Shown: positions 22,659 through 35,483 of the stretch, piece by piece
Layout: each line of letters begins with the position of its first letter
How positions within the stretch are numbered: the stretch's first letter is position 1
DNA from: Cryptomeria japonica
Taxonomy: Eukaryota > Streptophyta > Pinopsida > Cupressales > Cupressaceae
Assembly: GCF_030272615.1 (NCBI RefSeq)
Contig: NC_081406.1
Coordinates: forward strand, 109,007,283 to 109,071,282
Direction of reading: 5' to 3'
DNA length: 64,000 nt
Notes under the pieces: model-generated
Told to the model about the DNA's origin: nothing
Databases searched by the model: none
Seen by the model: the letters and a program-made list of their open reading frames with translations, nothing else
Translations under genes and position numbers: made by a program

Positions 22659-23104
22659 GAATCGCCTGTAGTGGGAATTTTTAAACCAAATGCCTTTCGA
22701 GCTTCAAGTTCAGAATCCAGCTTGATGTTTCTGTCATTTCTCTATTTCTTCGTATTGTTCCAGTCGCTTGGTCTCTACCCCGAACGCCATTGGCCATTCC
22801 ATGCCGGCAAAGTAGAAGTAATCCGCCGGCCCTCGACTCACTTGTTTCTTAAATTTATTTTATAAATTTCAAAATGCATTGTTTCTAATTTTTGTTTCCA
22901 ATTTCTGATTTTATTCAAAGTATTAACAATGTTTATTTTAATACATGTGATGGTGGTTCTATGTCACTCTATGTCTCTGATCCCTCTCATAAAACTCCTT
23001 TTGTTTTAAAAGATATTTGTTTTTCAAGAGGATGATATCATTGATATTATGTTATTCTATTTTCATTTTATTCTAATGTACTTTCTTTTAGAAATGATGC
23101 ATTA
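22659..23104. other. 5' flank of the PPR gene
   Basis: This interval upstream of the minus-strand PPR frame must hold its promoter and 5' leader. I could not assign a convincing TATA box. From about 22855 rightward the sequence becomes AT-rich and grades into the gypsy relic. Confidence 0.35.
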
Positions 23105-24945
23105 GTGAATGATGAATCTCATCTCATATTTGATCCCTCACAAGTAAATGTTGAGCACAATTCTTCAACTAGCTCTTCTACAAATTGTAATGAGTACGTG
23201 AATGTGATTGTAGTCTTTGTTGCCCCTAGCAAACCAAAGAGTCTAGTCATTTATGTGACTCTGACTAGTCCTCCAAAGAGAATCCATTTTATTTGTGGTA
23301 TTCCTTTTGAGAATGACTTACGAGATCTTTTTACAAGATGCACACAATTTAAGGCTCCTTCTTATTGAATGGTAGCCTATATTTATAACACTCTCGATAA
23401 AGAGGCAAAATGTTGATCAACCCACTTCTTTACCACTTAACCTACTCTTCTATCTAATTTTTATATGCTTTCTCAATCTTGAGTATGATCTTATTTAGCA
23501 ACTTCATGTTACTCCTGCTATGAACTCTCTCTGGGATCTTCTTCCAACATCCCCCCTTTATCATGGTATGCTTCAGGAGGCTCTCCAAAAGATCCTTGTA
23601 TCATCTTCTGCTAGACTAAGTGATGTGAATGCCTTGATGGACTATATGCACTTTGATACTTCAAGCATTACGTTCTATTAGCATGAAATTCCTCCTCATG
23701 AAGTGCAAAATAAATATGATCCACTCATGATTATACTTTATATCAATAACATTGCTATTAAACGTACTCATGTTGATACCGATTCGACACTCAATGAACC
23801 ATTTGTAGTATTCATCTATTAACTATGATTCAAATAGATTCTAGTTCACTTATAAATTCATCTTTGTTCATTCATAGGTTTGATAATATTGACTGACGAT
23901 CTCTAGGTACAATCATACTACCTTTGAGGCTTAAACTTGTTACTATTCCCACCCTAGTGTGTGTTATGCCATGACCTTTATTGTACAACCTTCTTCTAGG
24001 AAGACCATGTGGATTCATGCTATAGGTGTAGTCCCATCTACCTTGCATCAATTTATTCAATTTGATAATAATAATCAAGTAGTTACAATCAAGGATGACC
24101 CTAATACTATGCACTTATATCCTTCATGTCCCCCAATGATTTAATATCATCCTTTGATACTTCTTGCAAGGATGATTTGATCAATTCTATTTGTCCTAAG
24201 AGCAATACTTCTTCTGAAAAAAAATCATCAAATCCTCCTTCTCAATTGAATGCATTTCTTGGTGATGATTGGGGTTCCTTGGATTTTACAAACACCGCAA
24301 CTCCTTCATTGAAGAATATCAAGTAATCCTATTGACCTTAACATTCCAAAAATATCATTCACACCTTCTATCAAAGATGATTATTCTTTTGTATTGTGGA
24401 ATAATGTGAACATTATTGACTATACCATCAAAGGTGATCCTCCCCTTTTTTGGGAGTTGCAATCATAGTATGGTCTAGGTTTCAATATTCTTTCTAAACA
24501 TGGATACAAAGGAAACGGTCTTGGGCGTATGGAATAAGTAGTTAAGGCCCCTTTAGAATCAAAACCATGTTATTTTATGTAGCGATTTTAGGTTACAAGC
24601 CTTATCCTCTATCTTCATCTCCTTCTGTATTATTTGATGTCTCTATGTATTCTTCTTCTTGTGAGTAGTCAAACTTTTTTCTCCTCATTCTTTATCTAAG
24701 AAAGGACATAATTTGTTGCAGCTTCCCAAAGCCCACTTGATTACTCTTCCTCCTCCTACACATAAGAAACTTTCTAAAACTGATATAGCAAACCATCATT
24801 TTTACGCATAACATCAAGTGCTTGGCCATTGTACTAGTGAATGTCAAGCCTTGAAGGATAAAATAAAGAAAGTTCATGATTTTGTTGTTATCAATCCTTC
24901 ATCTATTGATACATCTATTTCTTCTTCTTTGCATGACAAGTGATA
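23105..24945 (+). pseudogene. Decayed Ty3/gypsy protease and G-patch relic related to element C
   Basis: Segments in order match the long frame of element C: VAYIYNTLDKEAK (C has VAHTYNTRNNRQ), then SLWDLLPTSPLYHGMLQEAL, YDPLMIILYINNIAIKR, NLLLGRPC (protease end), GDDWGSLDF (identical core DDWGSLDF in C), and a G-patch core GYKGNGLGRM. Near 24830 C.SECQALKDKIKK resembles the zone between protease and reverse transcriptase in plant gypsy elements. Many stops and frameshifts interrupt it, and the DNG active site is lost. It is a dead relative of element C in the opposite orientation. Confidence 0.75.
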
Positions 24946-25303
24946 TTAAGGTTCACCTCTCTCATATTATTTCTACATGTTGATCATTTCTCTCATGGGC
25001 TTCTTACACCTCCTTTCTTCTATTATGTTGCTCCTCACTATGTGGCACTTGTAGCATCCTTTCTCATTGTCATTCATTAAGGTGAAATGTTGTGTGCAAC
25101 TATTTTTTCTCTATAGTATCAACACAATAGTCTTTAGCATAGTTGTACTCCCCTATAAGCTAGGGGCAAGTGACAAAATACTTTGGACCTGTGTACATCC
25201 CTCTTGAGGATTCAATCTCTTCTTTCTTCTTCTCTTCCTTAAAATATCAACATATTAAATTATATGCTAACATTTTAAGGGGGCAAACATTTTCTTCTCA
25301 CTT

Positions 25304-25503
25304 GTGGATTCTTACATGTGGCATGTATCTTTTTTGCCCATAGTAACAGATGTCTAATTTACACTTGCAATGGTGCATGCCTATTCTTTTGCTTGTAATG
25401 GTAGTGGATTCTTACATGTGGCATGTCTCTTTTTTGCCCATAATGGCAGATGTCTAATTTACACTTGCAATGGTGCATGCCTATTCTTTTGCTTGTAATG
25501 GCA
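25304..25503. repeat. 100-bp tandem duplication
   Basis: GTGGATTCTTACATGTGGCATGT starts a unit at 25304 and again exactly 100 bases later. The two units differ at only a few positions. Shorter related fragments (GGTGCATGCCT, TTGTAATGGCA) continue to about 25560. It lies in the 3' non-coding part of the gypsy relic. Confidence 0.85.
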
Positions 25504-25936
25504 CATGTCTCTTTTTATCCTACAGTGGTGCATGCCTGCTTCTCACTTGTTGTGGTGATTATATATTTATCAGCCATTGTGTAAAGTGTCTACCATTGCC
25601 CTTTGTGGGCCTTGTTAAGATCTATCATGATTGTAGAATCTTTCCTCCATAGTGGGGTTGGTCCTACCTCATGTCTATAGAGGATTTCCTCCATAGCAAG
25701 ATTGGTCCTACCTAATATCTATTTAAATTTGGGTATATTTATCTCTATCAATAGTGGCCCTCTTCCATAACAAATTTGGTTCTATTGAGTATCTATTTGG
25801 TAGTAGCTTTTCTTTGCAGTGGGATTGGTCCTACTAATCTTTAATCACCCACCATAACACATTTTGTTAGATTGTGATATCTCTTTTTAATCATTATCGT
25901 CTCCATGACCCATAGCAAAAAAATAAGCTAGTGCCT

Positions 25937-26868
25937 TGTTGAATATCCAAGCAACTGAGAGGGGAGGGGGGTGAATCAGTTGACAATAAAAATTTCTTTT
26001 AGACTTAATTAACAAATCCAAAATAATTAGCATAATTGATAAAATCTGAAAGCATATACACAAAATAGATCAAACACAAGAAACACCAGAATTTACATGG
26101 AAAACCCAAGAAGGGAAAAACCATGAAGAATGCTAATTCTCAATATATAAACATTAGTTAATGTGACACCAATTAAGGTGATTTTTTTACAAAGGATGAC
26201 TCACTGCCAAGGTGCTCACTGTAGATGGGCTCACTGCTAGAGGGCTCACTGCCTAGAAAGGTTCACTACCAAAGAAGACATAAATATAAAGAGAATCCAT
26301 GATGGAAACATAGTTTGCATTGCTAGAACTACCTCCGATAACAATCCACAACACTATACTCACACAACAACTGGATTCTTTCCATCGCATGTCTTCAACA
26401 CAAAACACCACACATTAACTCATCAAAACATACACCTACATATACTATCTTTGAAAAAACATAGTCCTCACTGTTGGTTGAGACAAAGATCTAAAATAGG
26501 TCTCTACTGATCATTCTGGTGGTGGGAAGAAATGAGAAGTAGACCTTATGACACCGTTCCTCATCGAACATGTCAACATGTTACATATATCACCAAAGTT
26601 GGACCCCAAACATTATCTGCACACTATATAACTGCTATTACACAACTTAAATGTCTGGTCGAAAAAACCTCGAGCTCTAGACCAATCCGGACCCAAAAGT
26701 AGCACTGAATAACATTTTCTGAAAACCCAGAACATCCAGTAAATCTAAGAAACCTTCAAATGCTCAACACACCAATTATCCAAATACTTCTGCATAGCAT
26801 ACTACATTCGAAACTAATCCGGATCACAAGATTTGACATCAATGATAACACATAACATAATGCTAATA
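25937..26868 (-). repeat. 3' LTR of copia 2
   Basis: Begins TGTTGAATATCC on the plus strand. On the minus strand it is preceded by the purine-rich AAAGGGGAAGAT (26869-26880). The terminal CA of the element orientation has decayed, with TAATA in place of TAACA at 26868. Confidence 0.8.
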
Positions 26869-27100
26869 ATCTTCCCCTTTGTCATTGATGACAACATCCA
26901 TCAACAACATCAATCATATCATCATGAAAACTCTCTCTCTCTCCCCCCTTTTGACAACAATGACAAAGATGGACAAAATTCCCCCTGAAAATCTTATTCC
27001 TACTCCCCCTGAGAGGAAGAACATAAGCATTAGTTCATAAAAGAATATACAAGCTGCTCACTAGACCAATGCACATTAGTTCAAACTAGAAAGGGGCAAT

Positions 27101-27640
27101 ATGCCCAACTTCTGTCAGAGATACTCAAAAGTATCTTTGCACAACGCCTTAGTAAATATATCTACAATTTTCTCTTTTATAGATACATACTCAAGTATAA
27201 CCTCATTATCTAAAACTTTTTCCCTCAAGAAGTGGTACCTAATAGATATATGCTTTGTTTTGGAATGTTGTACCAAATTCTTTGAAATGTTTATTACACT
27301 CTAGTATTATCACACATGATTGAGATAGGGTCATCAAACTTTACATCAGTGTCCTTCAAAGTATGCTTCATCCATAGAATCTGAGTGCAACAAGAAGATG
27401 TTGCAATGTATTCTACTTTTGCTGTAGACAAAGATACAAAGTCTTTCTTTTGATCGACCAAGCAACCAACTGGGGGCCAAGGAAGAATGTTCCTCCACTT
27501 GTACTTTTCCAGTCATCAATACTTCTAACCTAGTCTGCATCTATATAAGCTATCAAGGTAAAATATGAGCTTCTGGGATACCACAATCCAAAATCTTATG
27601 TGACTTTAAGATATCTAAAAATCCTTTTTACTACCACGAC
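27101..27640 (-). pseudogene. copia 2 RNase H, fragmented
   Basis: The end of pol is represented by short frames with the serine/threonine-rich RNase H context and the region typical of the C-terminus of copia pol (the AKEVRL.Y-like tail on the minus strand). Stops interrupt it every few dozen codons. Confidence 0.6.
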
Positions 27641-27646
27641 ACGAGA

Positions 27647-28480
27647 TTATTTCAACTCTTGCGAAAATTTGGCTGTCAAACATACTGCGTACATGATATC
27701 TAGTTCGGCAACAATTAAATATAACAATTCTCCAATCATTGATCTGTACTGACTTGCATCTGCCTTAAGTGATTTATCATCCTTGGTTAACTTGCATACG
27801 ATGGTCATAGGTGTACACACCGGTTTGGAATTCTCCAACCCAAACTTCTTTAACAACTCTTTGATATACTTAGACTGAGAAATGAAAATTCCTCTGTCAC
27901 TCTAATTAATTTGTCAATCGAGAAAGAAATTCAACTCACCATTCATGGACATTTCAAATTATTTTTGCATTTCATCAACAAATCTTCTACACATACCTTC
28001 ATTTCCACCAAAGATTATATCATCAACATATACTACTACAATTAAGGTTTTACCTGAGTCATTTTTTAAGTACAAATTGTTTCCAGTCAAACCTTTCTGA
28101 AATCTTTGATTAGTCAGATACTTGTCTAGTCTTCCATACCGAGCCCTAGGGGCTTGTTTCAATCTATACAATGCCTTTTTCAGTTTGCAAACAATGTTTG
28201 GATCATCTCTCAACTTGAAACCTTCTGGTTGTTCCATACCAAATTTTTCTTTCAATTCTTCATTCAAGAATGTTGATTTTGCATCCATCTGATACACCTT
28301 GGAGTCCTTAAATGCTACAAATGCCAAGAACATCTAGATTGCCTCCATCTGTGCAATCGAGGTATAAGTTTCATCAAAATAAATGCCTTCAATCTAATTG
28401 TATCCTTTGCAAACCAACCTTGCCTTATTTCTTACAACTTTTCCATTTTCATCCAGCTTGTTCCATAATACCCATTTAGT
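27647..28480 (-). pseudogene. copia 2 reverse transcriptase, fragmented
   Basis: The frame at 27959-28333 has YQMDAKSTFLNEELKE, LYRLKQAPRARYGRLD and the catalytic [10 protein letters not shown]. The next fragment (27647-27856) has LLKKFGLENSKP-like and YRSMIGELLYL motifs. A stop or frameshift separates the two, so the enzyme cannot be made whole. Confidence 0.85.
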
Positions 28481-28918
28481 TCCAATCACATTCTTGTCTT
28501 CCGGTCAATTGACTAATTACCATGTCTAGTTTTTCTCAATCTGATCTAGTTCCTCTTTCATTGCCTTTATCCAATTCTGATCATTACAAGCTTCTTCTAC
28601 TATTTTTGGCTTAGTTTCAAATAGTAAACACAACAAGACTTGTTCTTGTGCTACCTTTCTTCTTGTGATAACACCTTTGCTCTTGTCTCCAATAATTTGT
28701 TCTTATGAGTGATTATTATGGACATACCTTGGATTCATAGATGCAGATGTCGAATCATCTTGATCATTCTTTTCTTCACTTCTTCTTTCTTCTTTTTGTT
28801 TCTCTTCATCAAGATCATCAGATTCCTATTCTGCTATAGTTTCTAAATCCTTTGTGGTACTTTCATCAACCTTTACACTTGCACTTTCAACAATCTTATT
28901 CAACCTTTTGTTGTAATA

Positions 28919-29980
28919 TTGGTATGTTGTTCTCTTTGTTGGATAACCCAAGAACAAGTCTTCATTTTCTCTAATGTCAAACTTTTCAATATTATCCTAA
29001 TCCCTTCGGATATAACACTTTCTTCTAAATACCTTGAAATATTTCATTGTCGGAGTTCTACCATACCAAAGTTCATAGGATTTCTTACCATATTTCCTTC
29101 GATACAAAATTAAGTTAAGAGTGTATGTTGTTGTATGAATTGCTTCTCTCCAGAAAACTTCCAGTAACTCTATTCCTTTCATCATAGTTCTAGTTGCCTC
29201 TTGTATAGTTCGGTTCATCCTTTCAACCGCACCATTCTATTGTGGTGTCTGGGGGCAGATAACTATCTTTTGGTGCCATGCTTCTCACAAAAGTCATTCA
29301 ACTCATCCGAAGTAAATTCTCCTCCTCTATCATACCTTAAACACTTGATTTTCTTGTCAACCTAATTCTCAACTTTTGCCTTGAATATCTTGAAATTTTC
29401 TAATGCTTTAGATTTCTCTCTTAGAAATGCAACCCAAGCCATTCTAGAATAATCATCAATCAATAACATGAAATACCTTTCACCTTGCAGGCTCCTTGTC
29501 CAGGTCAGACCACAAAGATCTGTGTGAACCAAATCTAGTAATCTAGTGGATAAGTACTCCTTTCCTCTGAATGTGCTTATAGTCTGCTTTCCTACTTGAC
29601 ATTCCTAGCAAATGTTGTTCTTTGGTTTAGTCAATCTGGGTAAATCTCTTACTGCACTCGTCAAACTGATCTACACTAGGTTGTCAAAATTGATATGACA
29701 CATCCTCTAGTGCCATAGCCAGATGTCATCAAGTTGTGATATCAAATAGTGTTTTGTAGCTCCTTCCAGTTAATACATATTTCTATTTGTCCTTCTTCCA
29801 ACTGTAATAACCATTCCAGACTCCTTCCGAATTTAACATCCATTATCTTGAAAGATAACATTGTATCCATTTTTGCACATCTGTCCAACACTCAAGAGAT
29901 TATAATGCAAGCCCTTCACATAATAAACATTGTCAGTGTTATGTTTTCCTTCAAATGTAATTGAACCAATCCCAACAATT
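28919..29980 (-). pseudogene. copia 2 integrase, fragmented
   Basis: The fragment 28997-29218 carries MNRTIQEATRTM, FWREAIHTTTY and YELWYGR, the integrase block after the catalytic glutamate. The rest of the core and the pre-integrase region extend to about 29980 in interrupted frames (for example the region antisense to CCTTGATC-like text around 29330). Confidence 0.7.
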
Positions 29981-30028
29981 TGTGATGTCTAATCATCTCC
30001 AAACCTACTAGAACCTCCATCATATTTT

Positions 30029-30670
30029 TCAAGTGTTATAACTTACTCTTATCATTGTCATATGATTTGAGCATCCACTATCAATCAACCACTCATTATT
30101 ATTTCTTCTAGCATGAAATGCATTAGCAATAGTCTTAGAAATATCAAACTTAGGAACATCGTTTTCTACTAGAAACAAACAATCACCATCCTCATAGTCT
30201 AATTCATCATCCGAGATGCCAGCATCATCTTTAATATAATAGGCTTTCTTAATTTTTCCTTTGTTCTCCCTAAACTTTTGTCTAGCTCCCTTTTCCAAAC
30301 ATCTAGTTGCAATATGACCAATCTTTTCACATCTAAAACACTTAAAGGGTAATATACCTTTATACTTGCTCGTGCCATTCTTCAGTTTTCTTACAAAGTT
30401 TGCTTCCATTTCATTCGGTCTCTCTTCATCATCTGGACCATCTTCAAATGGTTTGAATGCGGTCTTTGATTTGTCTTTGTCCTTTCCAAACTTTCTTACT
30501 TCAAATGCATTCAAGGTACCAAAAAGCTTCTCTCTAGTGAACTTCTTTGGATCATAGGTTTCTTCAATAGTCGAGATCTTATCACTATAGCTTACCAATA
30601 ATTTCATCAGGATTTTGTCAATCACATCTTCATCATTGAAGGTGCCTCCAAGTTCTTTGATTTCATTCAC
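30029..30670 (-). pseudogene. copia 2 gag end and protease start
   Basis: This 213-codon frame contains the UBN2-type gag tail, an intact CX2CX4HX4C zinc knuckle (CFRCEKIGHIATRC), a lysine-rich stretch and the protease active site WLIDSGCSNHMT, after which the frame ends. It is the best-preserved coding piece of the element. The N-terminal gag (to about 31100) is interrupted. Confidence 0.85.
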
Positions 30671-31128
30671 TGCACTGTCAACCTTCTCAAAATAGCATAT
30701 AATGTCAAGTCTCCTTCTTCCATCTTCATATTTTTATATCTTCACTTAATTGTTAGTCTCTTTGTCATCTTAACTCTCTCATTTCCTTCATAAATATCTT
30801 TTAGCTTCTACCAAACCTCATAAGCAGTATTCAAAGAAATAACCTTTGTCAATTCATTTTTTGATAATGCACTAAAAATAACATACCTTGCTTTTTCATT
30901 TTCTTCATAGGCTTGAATCTCATCTAAAGTGTTAAGACCATTCGTCGGTAGAACATACTTAGTCTTCGCAACCTTTCAAGTGTCGTAACTTAGAGAAACC
31001 AGATAACCCCTCATCTTTGCTTTCCAGAAACTATAAGCAGATCTTTCAAAGAGGAATGGATAATTTTTGTGCCATCGGATCAAAGATCTACCTCAAGCAG
31101 TTAAACTTTATATCAAGGAACCAAATAT

Positions 31129-31138
31129 CTGATACCAA
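31129..31138 (-). other. Primer-binding site of copia 2
   Basis: On the minus strand TGGTATCAGA, complementary to the 3' end of initiator tRNA-Met, begins one base inside the 5' LTR. Confidence 0.8.
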
Positions 31139-31139
31139 T

Positions 31140-32055
31140 TATTGAATATTCGAGCAAGTAAGAGGGGGGGTGAATCAGTTGACAATAAAAAATTTCTTTT
31201 AGACTTAATTAACAGATCCAGGATAATTAGCAGAATTGATAAAACATGAAAGAATATACACAAAATAGATCAGACACAAGAAACACCAGAATTTATGTGG
31301 AAAACTCAAGAAGGGGAAAACCACAAAGAATTCTACTTTTCAATATATAAACACCAATTAAGGTGATTTTTTTTCAAAGGATGCCTCACTGTAGATGGGC
31401 TTATTTCCCAGAAAGGCACACTATCAAAGGGCTCACTACCTAGAAAGGCTCACTGCCGAAGAAGAAAGAAAGATAAAGAGAATCCACCACTGAAACACAT
31501 TCTGCATTTCTAGAACTACTTTCGATAACAATCCACAACACTATACTCACACAACAACTGAATTCTTTCAATCTCATATGTCTTCAATACAAAAAGCCAC
31601 ACATCAACTCATCAAATCATACATCTACATATGCTGTCTTTGAAAAAATAGAATCCTCAATGTCGGCTAACATGAAGATCTAAAATAGGTCTTTACTAAT
31701 CATTCTGGTGGTGGGAAGAAATGAGAAGTAGACCTTATTACACATTCCTCATCGAACATGTCAACACATTACATGTATCACCAAAGTTGGACCCCAAACA
31801 TTATCCACATGCTATATAACTGGCATTACACAAATTCAATGTTCAATCCAAAAAAACCTCAAGCCCCAGACCAATCCAAACCCAAAAGTAGCACTAAATA
31901 AGATTTTCTACAAAGCCAAAACATTTGGTAAATCTGAGAAACCTTCAAACGCTCAACACACCTTATCCAAATAATTTTGCACAACATACTACATCTAGAC
32001 CTAATCCGGAACACATGATTTGACATCAATGACAACACATAACATAATGCTAACA
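31140..32055 (-). repeat. 5' LTR of copia 2
   Basis: On the minus strand it starts TGTTAGCATTATG. It ends with a decayed AATA in place of AACA. It aligns with the 25937-26868 LTR throughout. Confidence 0.8.
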
Positions 32056-32061
32056 ATGCCT

Positions 32062-33740
32062 AAGTCATGTAATCTCCTCAACATTGGTTGCTTCCCTGTC
32101 TTTTGGGTGCATTCGTCTTTGAAGCAGTCAATGATCACATTCTTCTTTTCTTTTTAGAATTCTTCTATGTGATATGAACTTCCATTGTATTTTAGGGATG
32201 ACACATAGTACTGAGACAACCTTTTACATCAAGGTCTCTTTCACTTTGTTGACTCTAAAGTTATAGTTTATTTGTTGCATTTTATTTTTCTTTGTATATG
32301 TGCTATTCATGTTCTTGTTGTATATCTAAATATTTATCATATTATAACCTTATGGTTTTATAGTGTTCATGTTCTAACCTTGTTGCCTTGTGCAAATTTT
32401 TTTATCTATGCATTTGTTTTGCAAATATTTAGCTTAGGGGTATGCTTCCTTGGTTTGAAGATTTTTTTGTTGCCTCTGTAGTATCCTTTAGGCATCATGA
32501 TGTTATTTATATTTTGTATATTTCCTTTGGCATGCATATTCATGTAGATTCATAAGCTTGCTAAAGTGGGGGCAACATATAAAGTAAAAAATTGCATACC
32601 CCTGTGCAATTTCACCTACACTTTTGTAGCAACTTTAGTGTCTATTCCCATAGTATTTGAGTAGTCTTACTTTAGCCATTTCATCAACCTTTTCCCCTCA
32701 TGATGCTTAGGACACCTTCTTGCATTAGTTTTGTGTTAGCCACATGTTTCTCTTGTCTCTTGTCATTCTTGAGTGTGAGTTGTCTAGACACTAGTGCGTC
32801 ATGTGGATGTTAGTGTGCCCCACCATCATCCCTTGATAATTTAACATTCAAATGTTGGTTCTAAACATTTTTTCACTCACCACATTTCCAAGTTAGTGGT
32901 AATGGATCAAAATCTTCCAAAATGGCTTGGCAGCCCTTTCTTTCTCACCTATTCTCACTTTTAAACCCATTCTTTTACTCCACACAAACTCTCTGGCTTC
33001 TCTCTTATATGTTCTCTTGTTCTGTGTCGGATTTGATAGCTCTCTTTGTCTTGCTTGCACAACTATCTATAGTTTTCTATATCAACTTCTCAACTCTCAA
33101 AATAGTCTTTACAACTCTCTTGACTTCCTCAATTATTGTTGGTGATATCTTTCTTATTTCTTTGAGAATCTTCGGATTTATCGCATCCCTTGTCGATAAT
33201 TCATTTATCTATCTAGATTTGCTATGGAGGTGGAAACACCAAAATAAAGACTTTGACTGAGGCATATCCCCAAACGAGTCCAAACATTTTTCCTCTCCTT
33301 TTTGTATGTAGGATTATTTAAGATATTCGACCACACAAAGATTTTATTTATTTATTTATTGTTAGTTTCTTTTATTTAAATCCTTATTCTATTTCTTTAT
33401 ATTTCTATAGTATAGTATTTGCTATTATGTTTCTAACTTTTGGGTATCATAGGTTAATCAAAGTACAAAATTAGGTCTTTCCCATATTATGGGTATCTTT
33501 TTCCATGATCCATATGAGATGACAATGCATGTGATGTCATCCTTGACTTAGATTGGACTGAAGACTCAAATTCGCCTTTACTTTCCATTCTTGTAGTTAA
33601 AAAAATTGTTTTACTTATTTTTAAGTAGATATCTTCACACTAGTTTAACTATTTGGAGAAATCTAAATGCATGTTGTGAAATTGTCTCTTAAAGGAATGC
33701 AATTTTCCTTCTCCAAGGTCACATTTCCTCCTTTACACAC
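32062..33740 (+). repeat. Continuation of gypsy relic with LTR fragment
   Basis: The sequence to the right of copia 2 resumes the host element. At about 32564-32577 AAAGTGGGGGCAACA resembles a polypurine tract. It is followed by TATAAAG.AAAAAATTGCAT, which matches the LTR start seen at 36934 (TGTAGAGGAGAAAATTGCAT). The rest, to 33740, is probably decayed LTR. The open frame at 32922-33260 has no domain and is not regarded as a gene. Confidence 0.45.
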
Positions 33741-35478
33741 TAATGCTCTGCAAAAAGGATTAGAAAATTTGTTTGATGGCAACACACACAAGAGCACAAG
33801 AAACAAACGTTAGTGTTAGCAACAAAAGATTATCCTAACTATGCATATCAAGAGAGATATTAAGCATGAAATAGAAAGCATACAAACATAGAATAGATAA
33901 ACTATACTCCTCCAAATGCTAATCAAGATGCTCATAGTTGCTCCTCCCTTGTTCCTCTCCTCTCCAAGTTCCACATGAGTGTAGCTCTCAGCTTTTAGCA
34001 CTAGCCATGGATGCCATATGGAGATTCAAGATGGTTGAATATGATAAACAAATGCTATGCAAGTGTAGATAGTAATGCTATGAAAAAGCTCTATGCTAAT
34101 ACCAGTATAGCAACAATACTCTAATGCTTCCTTCTTTGCTTGAGGAGAAGGGTTCTATTTATAGAATAAATGGGGAAATGAATGGTTAAGATTGAGCAAT
34201 CTTAACAAGGGTTAGGATTGAAAGATATTCAATCCATGTGAGACTTTCAACATAATCCCATGTTGACAAGTGTCACCATGAGGAGGCTTGAGAGGAGAGA
34301 TAAGGAGCATGAAATGCTTGATGAGACATGATGGTTACCTTGGGGGGTTGGGTTAGGGTAAGGTTAATGGATATTCCTTTTATCCAAGGGATAAATGAAT
34401 GTGCAAGGGTTAAATGGCTACTTGAGTCAAAGAAATAAATGCTTTGAAGAGACCCATGAGTCAAAAGGATGGTTAAGTTAGAGGAAAGTCTCTAACCAAA
34501 GGTAAAAGGTGAGTTAACCATAAATGGTTATGTAAGAGCCTTTAATGGTTTGGAAGACTTTAGAGGTTAACCATTTGAAGACATAAAGTCTTTAATGGTT
34601 ATTGAAGACTTTGGAGGTTTTTGAGAAGTGACTTCTTTTTATTTAGGAATGTGACAATGATTAGGATAGATTAGGCTAATTAGAAGGAGTTAGAAGAATC
34701 TAGAAGGGATTTAGGCATGCAAGTGGATTTTGTAGGAGAATGCAAGTGGGAGGAATTTTGGGATTTTCAATTAAAATAAAATTATTTATTTCAATTAAAT
34801 GGTGTAATTTGTATTTGGATAGATAATTAAATAAATATTAATTTATTTAAATGTGAATGTGAATTTTGGATTTAAATAAATCTTAATTTATTTACATGAG
34901 AAAAAAGGAAGATAAAGCATTAAATGCTTGAAGACTTTGAGGGAAACCATTAAAGGTTTAAGAAGACTCTAGAAGGAAGTCATTAAGTTTGAAGATTTTA
35001 AGGGAACCATTAAAGGTTTGAGAAGACTCTAGAAGGAAGCCATTAAGTTTGAAGACTTTAAGGGAAACCATTAAAGGTTTCAAGTGGGTGAGGATAAATA
35101 GGATTTTAAATAAATAATTTATTTATTTAAAATAGTTGTGCAACTTGCATTTGTAGGAAAATGCAAGTGGGTGGAGGATAAAGGTGATTTAAATAAATGT
35201 AAATGTTAATTTATTTAAATGTGAGAGATGAGATTTTGGGGGATTTAAATAAATATTAATTTATTTAAATGTGAGAGAAGATTTAATTAAACAAATATGA
35301 TTTATTTATTTAAATAATGGTCTGAATTTGGTTAAGTGAATTAAATCAAATAGATTAAATAATTTATTTAATTAATAGAAGAAGAGGGTTAAGATGAATT
35401 AATTATTGATTAATGGTTAAATAATCAAATAAATACTAAATATTCATTTAATTAAGTGGACATATTAATGTGACAACA
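33741..35478 (-). mobile_element. Inverted solo LTR of the element A family
   Basis: The whole segment is the reverse complement of the 39687-41669 LTR with substitutions and indels. It keeps the TATA box (TATTTATA at 34156-34163), the motif around GGCATCCATGGCTAGTGCTAAAAG, and the AT-rich palindromes. It is flanked on both sides by CACAC (33736-33740 and 35479-35483), consistent with a target duplication. There is no interior, so it is a solo LTR. The terminal TG has become TA at the left end. Confidence 0.85.
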
Positions 35479-35483
35479 CACAC

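Larger units (their letters stand above)
25937..32056 (-). mobile_element. Full-length Ty1/copia element, coding-dead (copia 2)
   Basis: Two LTRs (25937-26868 and 31140-32055) frame an interior with, on the minus strand, gag with zinc knuckle, protease, integrase, reverse transcriptase and RNase H in copia order. The 5-base sequence TGCCT occurs directly before the left end (25932-25936) and after the right end (32057-32061), so this is the original insertion. The primer site and polypurine tract are recognisable. The coding frames are broken many times. The LTRs differ by clearly more than 10% with indels, so the insertion is old. It sits inside the gypsy relic and splits it. Confidence 0.88.

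Noticed and set aside
32922-33260. 112-codon hydrophobic frame
   Set aside because: No recognisable domain, placed in decayed LTR sequence with overlapping frames; probably chance.
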